NCBI RefSeq assembly: GCF_019320115.1
Contig: NC_089597.1
Span: 115,467,401-115,531,400 of the forward strand
Direction of reading: 5' to 3'
Length of the DNA stretch: 64,000 nucleotides
Source of the DNA: Miscanthus floridulus
Lineage: Eukaryota; Streptophyta; Magnoliopsida; Poales; Poaceae
Numbering within the stretch: the stretch's first letter is position 1; each line of letters starts with the position of its first letter. This document shows, piece after piece, positions 11,116 through 21,718 of the stretch. The notes under the pieces are model-generated. The model was not told the origin of the DNA. It saw nothing but the letters and a program-made list of their open reading frames with translations, and ran no database searches. Position numbers and translations under genes: made by a program.

Positions 11116-14100
11116 AAGGAGAATTTTGATATATGTTCATACAGTAATGTTAGTAGAAAGTTCATTTCCAAACCACTAAGTTTACCTATTTATTTTAGTG
11201 TCTAACTATAAATTTCAGAGATTTCAACTCTTCCATATTCTTCAAATTTTAGCTATTGTTTAGCTATGTTTAGATATTTAAGTAAATAAAACACCCATAA
11301 AGTCTTAATTTCAGCTATAGCCTACGTTGTGGATTAATTAGAAGAGATAAAATAGAAGTATACCTGGAGCTACATAACTAATTGATCCTCTCATTGATGC
11401 CCAGCCACTTGATTCATCTTTCTCTAGATGCAAGAACCACGCTATCCCAAAATCACCAACGTGAGCAACCATGTCACAGTCCAAGAGAACATTGCTTGGC
11501 TTAAGATCATAGTGAACAATTGGCGTTGGCTTATGTTGGTGTAGATAATCAAGAGAGGCTGCCACATCAATTGCGATGTGTAGCCTTGCAATCAGTTCTA
11601 GTGACTTCTGTTCACCATCTTCTTCCATAGTATGTTGGTGTAGCCATCGGTCCAAATTTCCATTTGGTAAAAACTCATAGACAAGGGCCATGAAGTCATG
11701 TCCTTGAAAATCAATACTTGAGCAGACGGTTAATATCTTTACAATATTTCAATGTCGAGCACATCTTAAAGTGTTGCATTCTGCAACAAAGCTTTGAGAT
11801 GCGCCATGTTGCATTAGGTTGAGAACCTTAACAGCGACAATTGCATCCTGACCATTTACTGTCATTTTGCCTTTGTACACAGATCCAAAGCTCCCTACTC
11901 CGATGAGGTTTTTAGATGCGAAACCATTTGTTGCATTGACCAATTCAGCGAGGGAAATCCTCACATATTGCTCACTCAAGATTGACCTTTGTAGGTTTAT
12001 TGCTTTTGTCTTGTGGTTCTTTTGGTGGAGTATGGATAGTGCAAATACTAGTGTGACAAAAACACATCCACTGCATATGGAAACTATTATGGCAACTTTA
12101 TGATCTGACTTCTTGGTGGTGTGGTTCGAGCAGGGCGGTAATTTTAGTTCTGGGATACCACCACATAGACCATCATTCCCAGTGATTAAGACTCCAGTTG
12201 CATTCTGAAATACCCCATCGATTGGAACTCTACCTTGGAGTTTGTTGAACGAGAGATCCAATGAAGAAATACCTGATAATCTAGCAAGGGTCTCAGCTAT
12301 GGTCCCAGATAAATTGTTGTAGGAAAGATCAAGCTTTAAGAGGCCCCTTAGAGTTCCTAGTGATACTAGAATTGTCCCTTGAATGATGTTTTTAGATAAA
12401 CTGAGATATACCAGGCTTTGACACTCGCTAATAGAGTTTGGGATCTCACTAGAAATCCTATTACTAGAAAAATCAATTTCATTGAGATTTTTTAGATTGC
12501 CTAGTTCTGATGGCAAAGTCCCTGATAAGGAATTATCTGAAAGGTTCATGTAAATCGACAATGTTGATGTGAAAAAAAGTTCTTTAGGTATTGAACCAAA
12601 AAGATTATTGTGAGAAAGATCCAAAAGTTGTAGTGGACAGTTTTTTAGACTTGAAGTTATTGGTCCACTGATGTGATTATGTTATGGTAGGCACCACATA
12701 TGGGCGCAGGGAAAGGCGGCAAACTGGCTCAACCAGCCAGGCGCCGGTCTAGTTGAGTCATAGAAGATTTAGGAAAGAGTTAACTGATTATTATGGTCCT
12801 ATTTGTTAGTTTCCTATTTGTTAGCACAAGTTGTTAGAGTCCTCAATGTATAAGTATTAAACTTGGAGAGGAATAAAGACTAGCCTGGGATTGTGTCATC
12901 CTTGACACCCTTGGGCGCCTGGCCCCATCTTCTCCCTCTTCCCGCATAAACCCTAGCCGCCCACCACGGCTTCAGCTCGTCGCAAGCTCCAGGGATCTCT
13001 CGCTCCTCATTCCCCTCCATACGATCTGAGAAGCAAGGGCCGGCGTCATACCAACCTGGTATCAAGTTTTGTCAGATTTCCTAGAGCTACAGGGATGGGT
13101 CCTGAGAAAGCGTTATTTAATAAATATAATATATTCACCTTCTTGAGTTTGCCGAGAGGTGATGGAATTGTGCCTAAAAGAATATTTTCACCCATACCAA
13201 GTGTCTCCAGGTTGATGAGGTTCCCTATTCCTTCTGGTATTGTTCCAGTTATCTTTTTGTCTTCTATGCTAAGAAACTCCATTCCTATTGAAAAATTAGC
13301 AATTGAATTGGGTAGCACGCCTTTAAGTTTGTTGGAGTTCAAAGCTAGTTTCCTCATATTGCTATAATTGGTTAGACTAGACATGAAGCTCCAATCGGCA
13401 TCATTTGTTGCTTCAAACTCATTTTCTACAAGCAACACCGCGGACAGGTTCATGAGCTAAGCACTCTGGAATTGTTCCCGATAGGAAGGTGCTTCTTATT
13501 GCAATATATTGAAGCATGGATGCATTGCATATGGATGATGGGAGCATGCCATGAAATTGATTGTATGATATGGAGAATAATTTTACTTTAAATAGCTTGC
13601 TGCCCGTATCAGGTGGGAAAATCCCAGTCAAGTTGTTGAGAGCTATTTCCAAAATTTCAAGAGAAGAAGGGTTGAACATCGAATAAGGCAAAGATCCTTC
13701 TAGGTTATTCCCATATAGATAGAGTCCGTTGAGGGCATGGAGGTTTCCGATGGAATGGGGTATCGAGCCTGAAAGTTTGTTGTCCATGAGAGAAAGTTCT
13801 CTAAGAAGCTCAAGATATCCTAACGATTCTGGGATTTGACCCACTAGACCGTTTTTCTGGAGATCTATGGATACTAGAGAAGAGAGGTTTCCTAACCAAG
13901 GAGGGATGGTTCCTTCTAGCATGTTTCCCCCCAACTCTAGTACACCGAGAGAAGAGAGGCCTTGTAGTGGTGGGATGCTTCCTTTCAGTTCATTCCTTGG
14001 AAGACTAAGAAGGGTCAATGCTGAGAGGTTTCCGAGTGAAGCAGGTATGGTTCTAGTTAACTGATTGAAACCTAGAGATAAACGGGTGAGATTGACAATG

Positions 14101-14760
14101 CTGCCTATCTCTATTGGGATTTCTCTTGTCAAGTTGTTAAATTGTAGGACGAGCACTTTTAGACTCACAAGGCTTCCAATGCTAGAAGGGATTTTTCCTG
14201 TAAGTCTATTTTTGTCGAGGTAGAGGTAGGCAAGGTTGTGCAATGAGCTGACCTCACTTGGTATTTCACCCTATATCATACATATTACCATAAAAAGAGA
14301 TGACGACAAGGTGACTGCAATTCATGAGTGATGGTGGAATGTATCTTTGGATGGAGTTCTGTCCAAGTACAAGAGTCTCAAGGTCACGAAGATTACCAAG
14401 CTCTGGTTGCATGATGCCATGGAAGTGGTTCAATCAAAGATCGAGCAGCCTCAAGTAGGTTAGGTTGCCCAGCGCAGTGGTGATGGTGCCAACAAGGTTG
14501 AGACTGGTGAGGTTCAACGCCACCACACGGCCAAGTACGTCTTCATTTCAAGCCGCATGCCACACTAGGCCACTGGCACATGGGAACAAACAGGTTGCCC
14601 CATTGCACCAGGGCTCCCAACGGGTCCATGCTCATGTGTGACTTGAGCGACATGAGCGCGCCATGGTCGTTGGTGTTGCTTGTGGAGACATAGCAAGGAG
14701 AACATGCAAGCAAGACATTGCTGCCGGGGGAGCTTTGGAATTTGTTGCTGGGATGGCTAT
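11116..14760 (-). pseudogene. LRR receptor-like kinase copy 3, last exon deleted
   Basis: 11116-11363 is the residual kinase intron, matching the intron at 4230-4500 of copy 1. Exon 1 starts at 11364 (GT donor intact) and runs to about 14740. The kinase N-lobe (GVGSFGSVYKG, VAVK) and transmembrane region lie in 11749-12624, where the frame is long and open. A TGA near 11752 replaces an Arg codon just after the RCARH motif. The catalytic loop is HYDLKPSNVLLD, with Tyr where other copies have Cys. The LRR region is broken by a retroelement fragment at 12680-13064. The best preserved LRR block is 13419-14243. The N-terminus (14280-14740) has a stop, frame changes and no proper start. Exon 2 is absent because copy 2 is fused within the intron. 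Confidence 0.88.
12680..13064 (+). mobile_element. LTR fragment with primer-binding-site-like end, inside RLK copy 3
   Basis: About 385 bp interrupts the LRR coding sequence, starting TGTTATGGTAGG and ending CCAACCTGGTATCA. It has a TATA-like stretch (TGTATAAGTATTAAAC), an AATAAAG signal downstream of it, and TGGTATCA, the usual start of the initiator-Met tRNA primer-binding site. This is the order expected of an LTR followed by a PBS. No internal domain or second LTR is present. Compared with copies 1 and 2, about 20 bp of LRR sequence (CCACTAAGAGAAAGTTTAGT) is missing at the site, so no clean target duplication is seen. It may be a solo LTR remnant or part of a TRIM element. Confidence 0.6.
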
Positions 14761-15052
14761 GTTTGTTTTAGGGTAAGGCAGCTCGTGGTGCTCCTGATTT
14801 ATACTCAAAGGTAGCACTTGCCACTAGATCTAGCTTGAATTAATAATCAGCAGTCAAATTTCACTGACCAGATCGAGACGAAGACTAGAGCAAGAGCAAC
14901 ACAAATCAGACTTGTCAAATGTGATGTAAGTACACAGAGTTGGCACATTAGCATCACTCTCCTCCAAATGGCAGCTGGTTGGAAGATGACAGTCGTATAT
15001 ACTTCGCTTTGATAGGTTGTTCATCAGCCAGCACAGTGCTACTACTAGATCC
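14761..15052 (-). promoter_or_regulatory. 5' flank of RLK copy 3
   Basis: This segment aligns by eye with 53100-53400, the 5' flank of RLK copy 4. Shared strings include CTCCAAATGGCAGCTGGT and AGACGAAGACTAGA. It is the ancestral RLK promoter region, cut at 15052 by element A. No specific cis-element is asserted. Confidence 0.5.
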
Positions 15053-15530
15053 CGTTAGAACCGTAGGATCTTAGATCTAGCCATTTAGTAATTCTATTTG
15101 GGATAAAAGGCGTAGTACTTCCTAATGCATGTAGAACTAGAGAGAAGGGAGAGGTAGGAGATGGTAATGTCAGACCTGAGACCACAGTGGAAGGAGATCC
15201 ACTTGTGTCTGCCATGGGGTCGACGTCTGCGCTAAGGCAGCGACGGTTGGTGAAGCGGTGTTGGCGATGAAGATGATGACGGCGCAGTGCTATGATGGAG
15301 GAACTTCCCGTCACAGGCTGCGCCCCTCACTTAGATCGGGTTTAGGGTTTGTCGATGGAGAGGTCGGCTCAGGTCAACCTCATGATTAGAGCCGCCGGCC
15401 CCCACCTCTTTATATAGCGCAGGGTGACAGGGGTCCTCCAGCCATGGTGGGCTGAGCACCCCCGATCAGGGCGCAAATCAAAGGCCCAACTAGGTCGTTG
15501 AATCCAGTTAGGTTAGAGATCAATCTAACA
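15053..15530 (-). repeat. 3' LTR of element A
   Basis: 478 bp. The outer TG has become CG; the inner end is intact (AATCTAACA on the + strand, TGTTAGATT in sense). The TATA box in sense is CTATATAAAGAGG (about 15409-15421). It lies directly after the polypurine tract. Confidence 0.95.
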
Positions 15531-15713
15531 ATCTCCCCCTTGATCTCTTTCCATCTTTCACTTTCATATTCTTTACTTTTGTTCATTCCATTATAGATTA
15601 GCGCATAGAGCATGTCTCATCGTCACGGTCCATTGCCGATAGATTTAACAACTACAACACACTACTCTGTTCTGAAATAGATACATATCTTTGGGCCTTC
15701 TTTTGTCTAGGAA

Positions 15714-17880
15714 TTATAGGCTTTCCCTTAAACCCATGCTGGCTATATATTCTCTGAACACGTTGGGTGGTAAGCCTTTTGTAAGCGGATCCGCGAGCAT
15801 CTTTACTGTACTTATATGCTCAAGACTTATGACTTGATCCCAGACTTTATCTTTCACAACATAATACTTTATGTCAATGTGTTTGACAGCACCACTTGAC
15901 TTATTATTGTGAGCATACTGTACTGTCGGATTATTATCGCAGTATAACTTTAGTGGTCTATAGATGTCGTCAACCACCTTCAAACCGAGTATGAACTTCT
16001 TTAACCAGTTCACCTACCCCGTTGCCTCATAACACGCTACAAACTCGACATACATTATAGACGATGTAGTGATGGTTTGTTTTGAGCTTTTCCATGAAAT
16101 AGCTCCCCCTGTAAGAGTGAAATATATATCCAGACGTGGATTTTGTATCATCTCCCGCATAATCAGAATTTGAATACCCCACTATATGGAGTGAATCAGA
16201 TCTCCTATACGTCATCATGAGGCCTTTTGTTCCTTGCAAATAGCGCAAGACTTTCTTTACCAATTTCTAGTGTTCTATTCCAGGATTGCCCTGGAATCTA
16301 CCAAGTAACCCGGTAACAAATGCCAAGTCAGGGCACGTGCATACTTGAGAATATTGCAAGCTTCCAACAGCTGAAGCATATGTAACCACTTTCATTTGAT
16401 CAATCTCATATTGGTTTCTGGGGCATTGAAAATCCACATATCTGTCGCCCTTGACTATAGGAGCAGGTGAGGGACTACATTTGTGCATACTAAATTTCTT
16501 TAAGATCTTTTCAATGTATGCCTTTTGTGATAGTCATAATACCCTTTTACTTCTATCTTGGTGAATCTTGATCCCTAGAACGAACGAAGCTTTACCAAGA
16601 ACTTTCATATCAAACTTTGAGGACAAAAACTTCTTTGTCTCCAGTAGTAGACTAACATCACTACTAGCAAGTAAGATATCATCCACATATAGGACAAGGA
16701 AGATGAACTTCTCATTCTTAAACTTTGTATAGACATAATTGTCCTCAACATTCTCTTTAAACCCAAAATTCTTTATTGTCTGATCAAACTTCAAGTACCA
16801 CTATCTTGAAGCTTGTTTTAATTCATAAATGGATTTCTTTAGGCGACATCCCATTTGTTCTTTTCCTTCCATGACAAAACCTTTCGGTTGTGCCATGTAA
16901 ACATCTTTCTCTAAGTCTCCGTTGAGAAATGTTGTCTTTACATCCATCTGATGTAATTCTAGATCGTAATGTGCCACTAATGCCATTATAATTCTGAAGA
17001 AATCCTTACATGAGACTGAAGAAAAGGTCTCATTGTAATCAATCCCTTCTCTTGGCATAAAGCCTTTTGCCACAAGTTGGGCTTTATATCTCTCTATATT
17101 CCCTTAAGAGTCAAGCTTTGTCTTGTAGACCCATTTACAACCTACTGTTTTGGCTCCTTTAGGAATTATCTCTAAATTCTAAACTTTATTGGCATTCATT
17201 GATTTCATTTCATCTTTCATGGCCTCAAGCCACTTTGATGAATGATCACTTCTCATGGCTTCTTCAAATGAGGTGGGATCATCTTCCATTTGAAATTCCT
17301 CAGTGTTGTACACTTCATAATCAGCAGGAATAGCTGATTTTCTAACTCTTTGAGACCTTCTAGGGGCCTCCACATTTGGCACATCTTCTATTTGAGGCTG
17401 TTGTTGCTCCCCCTCATTTGTGACAATAGGTTCTATAGGATCCTGAAGAATAGGTCCCTCATCATTATTCATTGTTGCCACAGGCGAGATAACAACAGGC
17501 GCTGGCACCACAGTGTCGTGCACTGTCGGTGCAGTGACAGCAGGTAGTGAGAAAAATGGCTCATGAATCATCGAAGTGGGCGCATACACCCGCTTCTCTT
17601 CAAGGTCAATTTCTCGAGCTACCATGCCCCCCCTCATCATTTCATCCTCTAGGAAGACAGCGTGTCTCGTTTCCACAAACTTTGTATGTCTATCTGGATA
17701 GTAGAAATGAAAACCTTTTGACTTTTCTGGGTAGCCAATGAAATGGCAACTCACTGTTTTGGGATCTAGCTTCCCAATGTTTGGGTTAAATACTTTAGCC
17801 TCAGTAGGGCTCCCCCACATAGGCAAGTGGTTAAGTGAGGGTACTCTTCTTGTCCACAACTCATACGATGTTTTGGGCAT
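15714..17880 (-). pseudogene. Element A: RNase H, reverse transcriptase and integrase C-terminal region
   Basis: Sense order from high to low coordinates. 17179-17880: the linker after the integrase core, typical of copia (MPKTSYELWTRR, then a proline/valine-rich spacer and APRRSQRVRKSA). 16534-17073: reverse transcriptase with MDVKTTFLNGDLE and the catalytic [10 protein letters not shown]. 15714-16488: RNase H (GYSNSDYAGDDTKSTSGY, DIKYYVVKDKV, ADPLTKGLPPNVF). Frame changes and stops near 16027, 16265, 16500, 16797 and 17100-17180 break the polyprotein. The amino-acid sequence is close to element B, so the two are related families. Confidence 0.9.
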
Positions 17881-17891
17881 CGATTTACTTG

Positions 17892-18035
17892 GGGATATCT
17901 AACTATTTGCCACTCTTACGGTGGCTGCCTCTCCGTTTGCCAATTTTATCGTGCCAATTACAAAATTACCCGAGAAAACAGTAACCAGACTAATATTTTG
18001 CCATTTTCGTTGACGTGTGATGCCATATCAGCGCG
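17892..18035 (+). repeat. Left TIR of Pack-MULE 1
   Basis: About 144 bp matching the complement of 19554-19697 with only a handful of differences. Similarity continues weakly inward: TTTCAGTTCCACTTCCACCA appears at about 18080-18100 and, inverted, near 19460-19490. Confidence 0.9.
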
Positions 18036-18298
18036 CCGGCGTAGAAGTTAACGCCTCCGTCTCCGCTGACCAACGGCGCCATGGCCTTTCAGTTCCACTT
18101 CCACCAGCAGCCGCCATGGCCGCCGAGGCAGCAGCTGAGTGCCTGCACCCGGGCCTCCCTCGTTGCCGGCCCTGACACTGGAACGTGGTGGCTGAAACGA
18201 AGCTGCCGCTAAGGATTCGGGGGATCTTTTGCTGCGCCACGACCACGAGCTGGCTGCTTGACTGATACGGCCTGCTCCTCCTGGCTCCTGGGCTGGGC

Positions 18299-18508
18299 AT
18301 GACGAGGGGAGGCGGCAAGGAGGAGCTGGGGAAGGTGATGGGCCCGCTGTTCCCGCGGCTCCACGTCAGCCACGCAGGCAAGGGCGGCGGCCCGCGGGCT
18401 CCGCCAAGGAACAAGATGGCGCTCTACGAGCAGCTCACCGTGCCGTCCAATCGCTTCAGCTCCCGCGCCTCGGGGGCCAGCCTCGTGCCCTCCACGTCGG
18501 CTGCCCAG
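18299..18508 (+). pseudogene. ELF3: Captured first exon of an EARLY FLOWERING 3-like gene
   Basis: Seventy codons from an ATG at 18299 contain the conserved ELF3 N-terminal block: GPLFPRLHV, a glycine-rich step, then [19 protein letters not shown]. In Arabidopsis and rice, ELF3 is the scaffold of the circadian evening complex, and this block opens the protein. The exon ends CTGCCCAG and is followed by GTGAGC at 18509, a good splice donor in phase 0. This fits capture of genomic DNA including the start of intron 1 (18509 onward). The upstream 18040-18298 is GC-rich and may be ELF3 5' UTR. The copy keeps its own start codon but lacks every later exon. Expression would give only a short N-terminal peptide running into the intron (106 codons to the first stop). 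Confidence 0.85.
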
Positions 18509-19553
18509 GTGAGCCCGCTCGCTGTTTGCTCTGCTTTCAGGATCGAGTTTCCCGTCGCGCCAACGCAGAATTCGTCTCTTCAGTTCAACCCCCGTTCTCC
18601 CTGTGTTGTTTGCTGCTGAGTTTACCCCGTGCCAAACTAAGGCAAACCTCTGTCTCTGTGCTTGCATTTGCATGTTTAGAGGGGAAAAAGTCCCAGAGGG
18701 GTGACTCTGCTGCTACCAACTTTCCTATTTTTTCCTGCTGTTGCCCAAGCTGCTAAGTGAGCTTCCGTTTTTGTTGCTTCTTGGCAACTACTGTACTTCT
18801 TTCAAACATTGAAAATTAATTACTGACATGCATCCTAACAACTTTTCTGTGAGCGCAATTACCGAACCTGCAAACCCATAGTAGTATATATGTTGGCCTA
18901 GCACACGGGCATGTGATCTGTATGTCCACAACTAATTCCTTTGGGGCGCCATCTGCAAACAAGCTTTTGGATCGAGGACGCTCACTCAGTATTCTAGATA
19001 TTTTTTGCTAATTATGTGTGACAAAACTTGGTAGGAAGTTTCTAGTTTTCTAGTACATAAATAGAAAGGATCACAAGCTAAGAGAGGATATGGTCAAGAA
19101 TCAGTTCAAAAAGCTAGAGGGCCAGCGCATGACACATTTATTTGCAGGTTCATTTGTTAGGATCCTCAGCGTGTATGTTGTACAGATGAGCAACTATCCC
19201 ATGTTCTGCGAGTTTGTAGGACAGGAAAACTATTCCAGAGTACAAACATGTGAGGATCACCCACAGGAAAGCTGAATCAATGGAAAAAGTCCAAGCTGTA
19301 GATACTTGATCTGTGCACCCCTGTCACCATGTTGTTTACTGCTCAGTTGTCCTCATGGAAATTTGGCCAAGTTGTGTGCAGCTGCATACTTGCATAGTTA
19401 CCAGTAAGATGGTGTGATTTTAGGAGCTAGGGTACTGTGACCATCAGAGGTAACTGAAAGGCTGGTGGAAGTGGAACTGAAAGGCAGTGGGGACTGACGG
19501 GAGCTGCTAGCGCCGTTTAGCTGGGCAGACGGGGACGTCAAGTTCCATGCTGG
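18509..19553 (+). other. Rest of Pack-MULE 1 interior, mostly presumed ELF3 intron
   Basis: No coding domain is recognised. 18509 to about 19080 reads like intron (T-rich, many stops). A TTTGCAG splice-acceptor-like site at about 19140-19146 precedes a short open stretch to 19275, whose peptide I do not recognise; it could come from another captured gene. Confidence 0.4.
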
Positions 19554-19697
19554 TGTGCTGATATGGCATGACACGTCAGCGAAAATGGCAAAATATTAGT
19601 CTGGTTACTGTTTTGTCGGGTAATTTTGTAATTGGCACGATAAAGTTGGCAAACGGAGAGGCAGCCACCGTAAGAGTGGCAAATAGTTAGATGTCCC
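19554..19697 (-). repeat. Right TIR of Pack-MULE 1
   Basis: Inverted copy of 17892-18035 ending at the 9-bp target duplication ATTTACTTG (19698-19706). Confidence 0.9.
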
Positions 19698-19706
19698 ATT
19701 TACTTG

Positions 19707-20311
19707 GTACTCTATTGAGAATATGAATGGCGGTTTTTAACGCCTCCATCCATAGGCTCAATGGTAAGGTGGAGTAACTTATCATACTACACACCATATC
19801 CATCAGGGTACGATTGCGTCTTTCAGCTACTCCATTCTGTTGAGGTTCGCTCGGTGTTGAATACTAGGCAACTATGCCATTCTCCTATAAAAACCTTGCA
19901 AAAGGTCTAGGAACTTGGTCATATGGGGTATGCCGACCGTAGTACTCCCCCCATGGTCGGACTTGACTATCTTAATCTTTAAATTGTGTTGGTTTTTAAC
20001 TTCTGTCTTAAATATCTTAAATTTATTTCTTTGATTGGATAAATATAGCCATAACGGGAGTAATCATCTGTGAATGTTATGAATGAATCAAAACCATCCA
20101 CACTCTTTATAGGAAAGGGACCACAGATGTCTGTGTGAATAATCTATAAAATTTCTGTGCTTCGTTTGACATCTTTCTTAATTTTCTTTACATACTTTCC
20201 TTTTATGCAATCTCTACATTGTTCTAAATCTGAGAGCTCTAATGGAGGAAGAATATCATTCTTAACTAGTCTTTCTATTCTCCCCATCAAAATATGGCCT
20301 AAACGATAGTG
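19707..20311 (-). pseudogene. Element A: integrase core, decayed
   Basis: Sequence between the MULE and the protease matches the integrase core of element B (57000-57420) by eye but is full of stops. The conserved region around the third catalytic residue is readable on the complement of 19820-19860 (GAACCTCAACAGAATGGAG). No long frame survives. Confidence 0.7.
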
Positions 20312-21718
20312 TCATAATTTTGACAACGCATCGTGAGCTCTCTTTCGTTTTCTGTTTACATCCGCAGACGAGGATACATTCACATTATCGCATGCAACGT
20401 TCCCATCATCGCATACAACATTCACATCATCACATAGCGATAACAAATAAAGCTCATTCTGTAAGATAGCAAGACCAACACATGCATCATTAAATGTTAT
20501 CTTACATTTGCCATTTCCAAAATGGCAATCATAACCATCATTGTCCAAACATGACACACTAATCAAGTTCCTCTGTAACGAGGGAACATAAAGAACATCT
20601 CTAAGTATGAGCCTGAAACCATTAGCTAGCTCTAGAGAAAGATCGCCAATGGCTTCAACTTCTGCTTGGACTCTATTTGCGACTTTAACGTGTCTTTTCC
20701 TTCTTTGCGTAGTCCTCATGGAACGGAATCCCTGTAAAGAATTAGCAACATAAACAGTTGCACCTGAGTCAATCCACCAAGTAGATTTCAAATACTGTAC
20801 ATACAGGGATTCATTTATGAATGTAATAATGTTCTCACCTTTCTTTGCCACGATCATCTTTAGGTAATCGGGACAATCTTTCTTATAATGTCCCATCTTC
20901 TTACAGTGGAGACATTGATCTTTCTCTACTGTGAACTTGTTTTGCTGAGGCTGATGCAGCATGGGACCCTTTCCCTTTGACTTTGATGAGAAGTTGGCAT
21001 TAGTATTCTTTTTCTTGTTATCTTTCAGATAATTGATAGTGCCACCATTGACAGCTTTTATTCTCTCCCCCTATTGCACACAGATAGCCATGAGCCTCTC
21101 CATGTCTCATTTCTCAGGCTGTATGTTATAGTTGACAACAAAAGTGTCAAACTCTTTTGGCAAGAAAGCAAAAACCAGATGGATAAGGAACTCATCCTTG
21201 AGAGCCAGATCCATTGGTTTTAGCTTGAATGCCAAATGGCTCATTCTTAGTATGTGCTCTCTGATGCCACCATTGCCTGAGTATCTCTCTGTCATCAGCT
21301 GCTTTATCAGCTGGGTAACATATGTCTTTGAAGAGCCAGTGAACTGACTCTTTATTCTTTCTAGATACTCAGTGACGGTGTCACACTCTGGGATTGAGCC
21401 TACAATTGTAGGCTCAATCGTGTTCTTTATCACAGCCAAACACTTCTTGTTGGCAGTGACCCATTTCCTATGCTCAAGGTCATAGGATATTCTTTGGGAT
21501 GCAAAGTCCCTCTCTCTGATTGCCCAGGCGACATCAGCCTCGTTTGTCTCCCGCACCGGTGCCACAGGCTCTGTGGGACACGGTGTGGTGACTACCCAGT
21601 CCACCTCAGCAAGGATGAAAGCCAGGTCGATCTTTTTCTTCCACTCAATGTAGTTATCACCTTTTAGAGTGAGGATTTCTATGATACAACTCATCAAGTT
21701 GTATCCTCTTGAAAACAC
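20312..21718 (-). pseudogene. Element A: gag, zinc knuckle and protease
   Basis: 21107-21718 is the gag capsid-like region (LKGDNYIEWKKKIDLAF near the start; FLIHLVFAFLPKEFDTFVVNY near the end), the UBN2-type gag of plant copia elements. 20312-20962 carries the zinc knuckle CLHCKKMGHYKKDC and the aspartic protease motif WWIDSGATVYVANSL. A stop and a frame change separate the two parts (20963-21106). The long open stretches suggest the element was coding until fairly recently. Confidence 0.9.

Larger units (their letters stand above)
17892..19697. mobile_element. Pack-MULE 1 (non-autonomous Mutator-like element), 1806 bp
   Basis: Long terminal inverted repeats of about 144 bp start GGGATATCTAACTATTTGCC on the left; the right end is its near-perfect complement (ATAGTTAGATGTCCC). 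A 9-bp target duplication, ATTTACTTG, lies at 17883-17891 and 19698-19706, diagnostic of Mutator. The uninterrupted target can be read in element B near 57420 (complement of CCAAGTAAATCGGTG). There is no transposase. The interior carries a captured gene fragment: the first exon of an ELF3-like gene with upstream sequence and the start of its intron. Confidence 0.93.

Noticed and set aside
16534..17880. A second, separate retroelement because the pol frames are far from gag
   Set aside because: The gap is fully explained by the Pack-MULE at 17892-19697; the LTRs and GATCC duplication enclose both parts.
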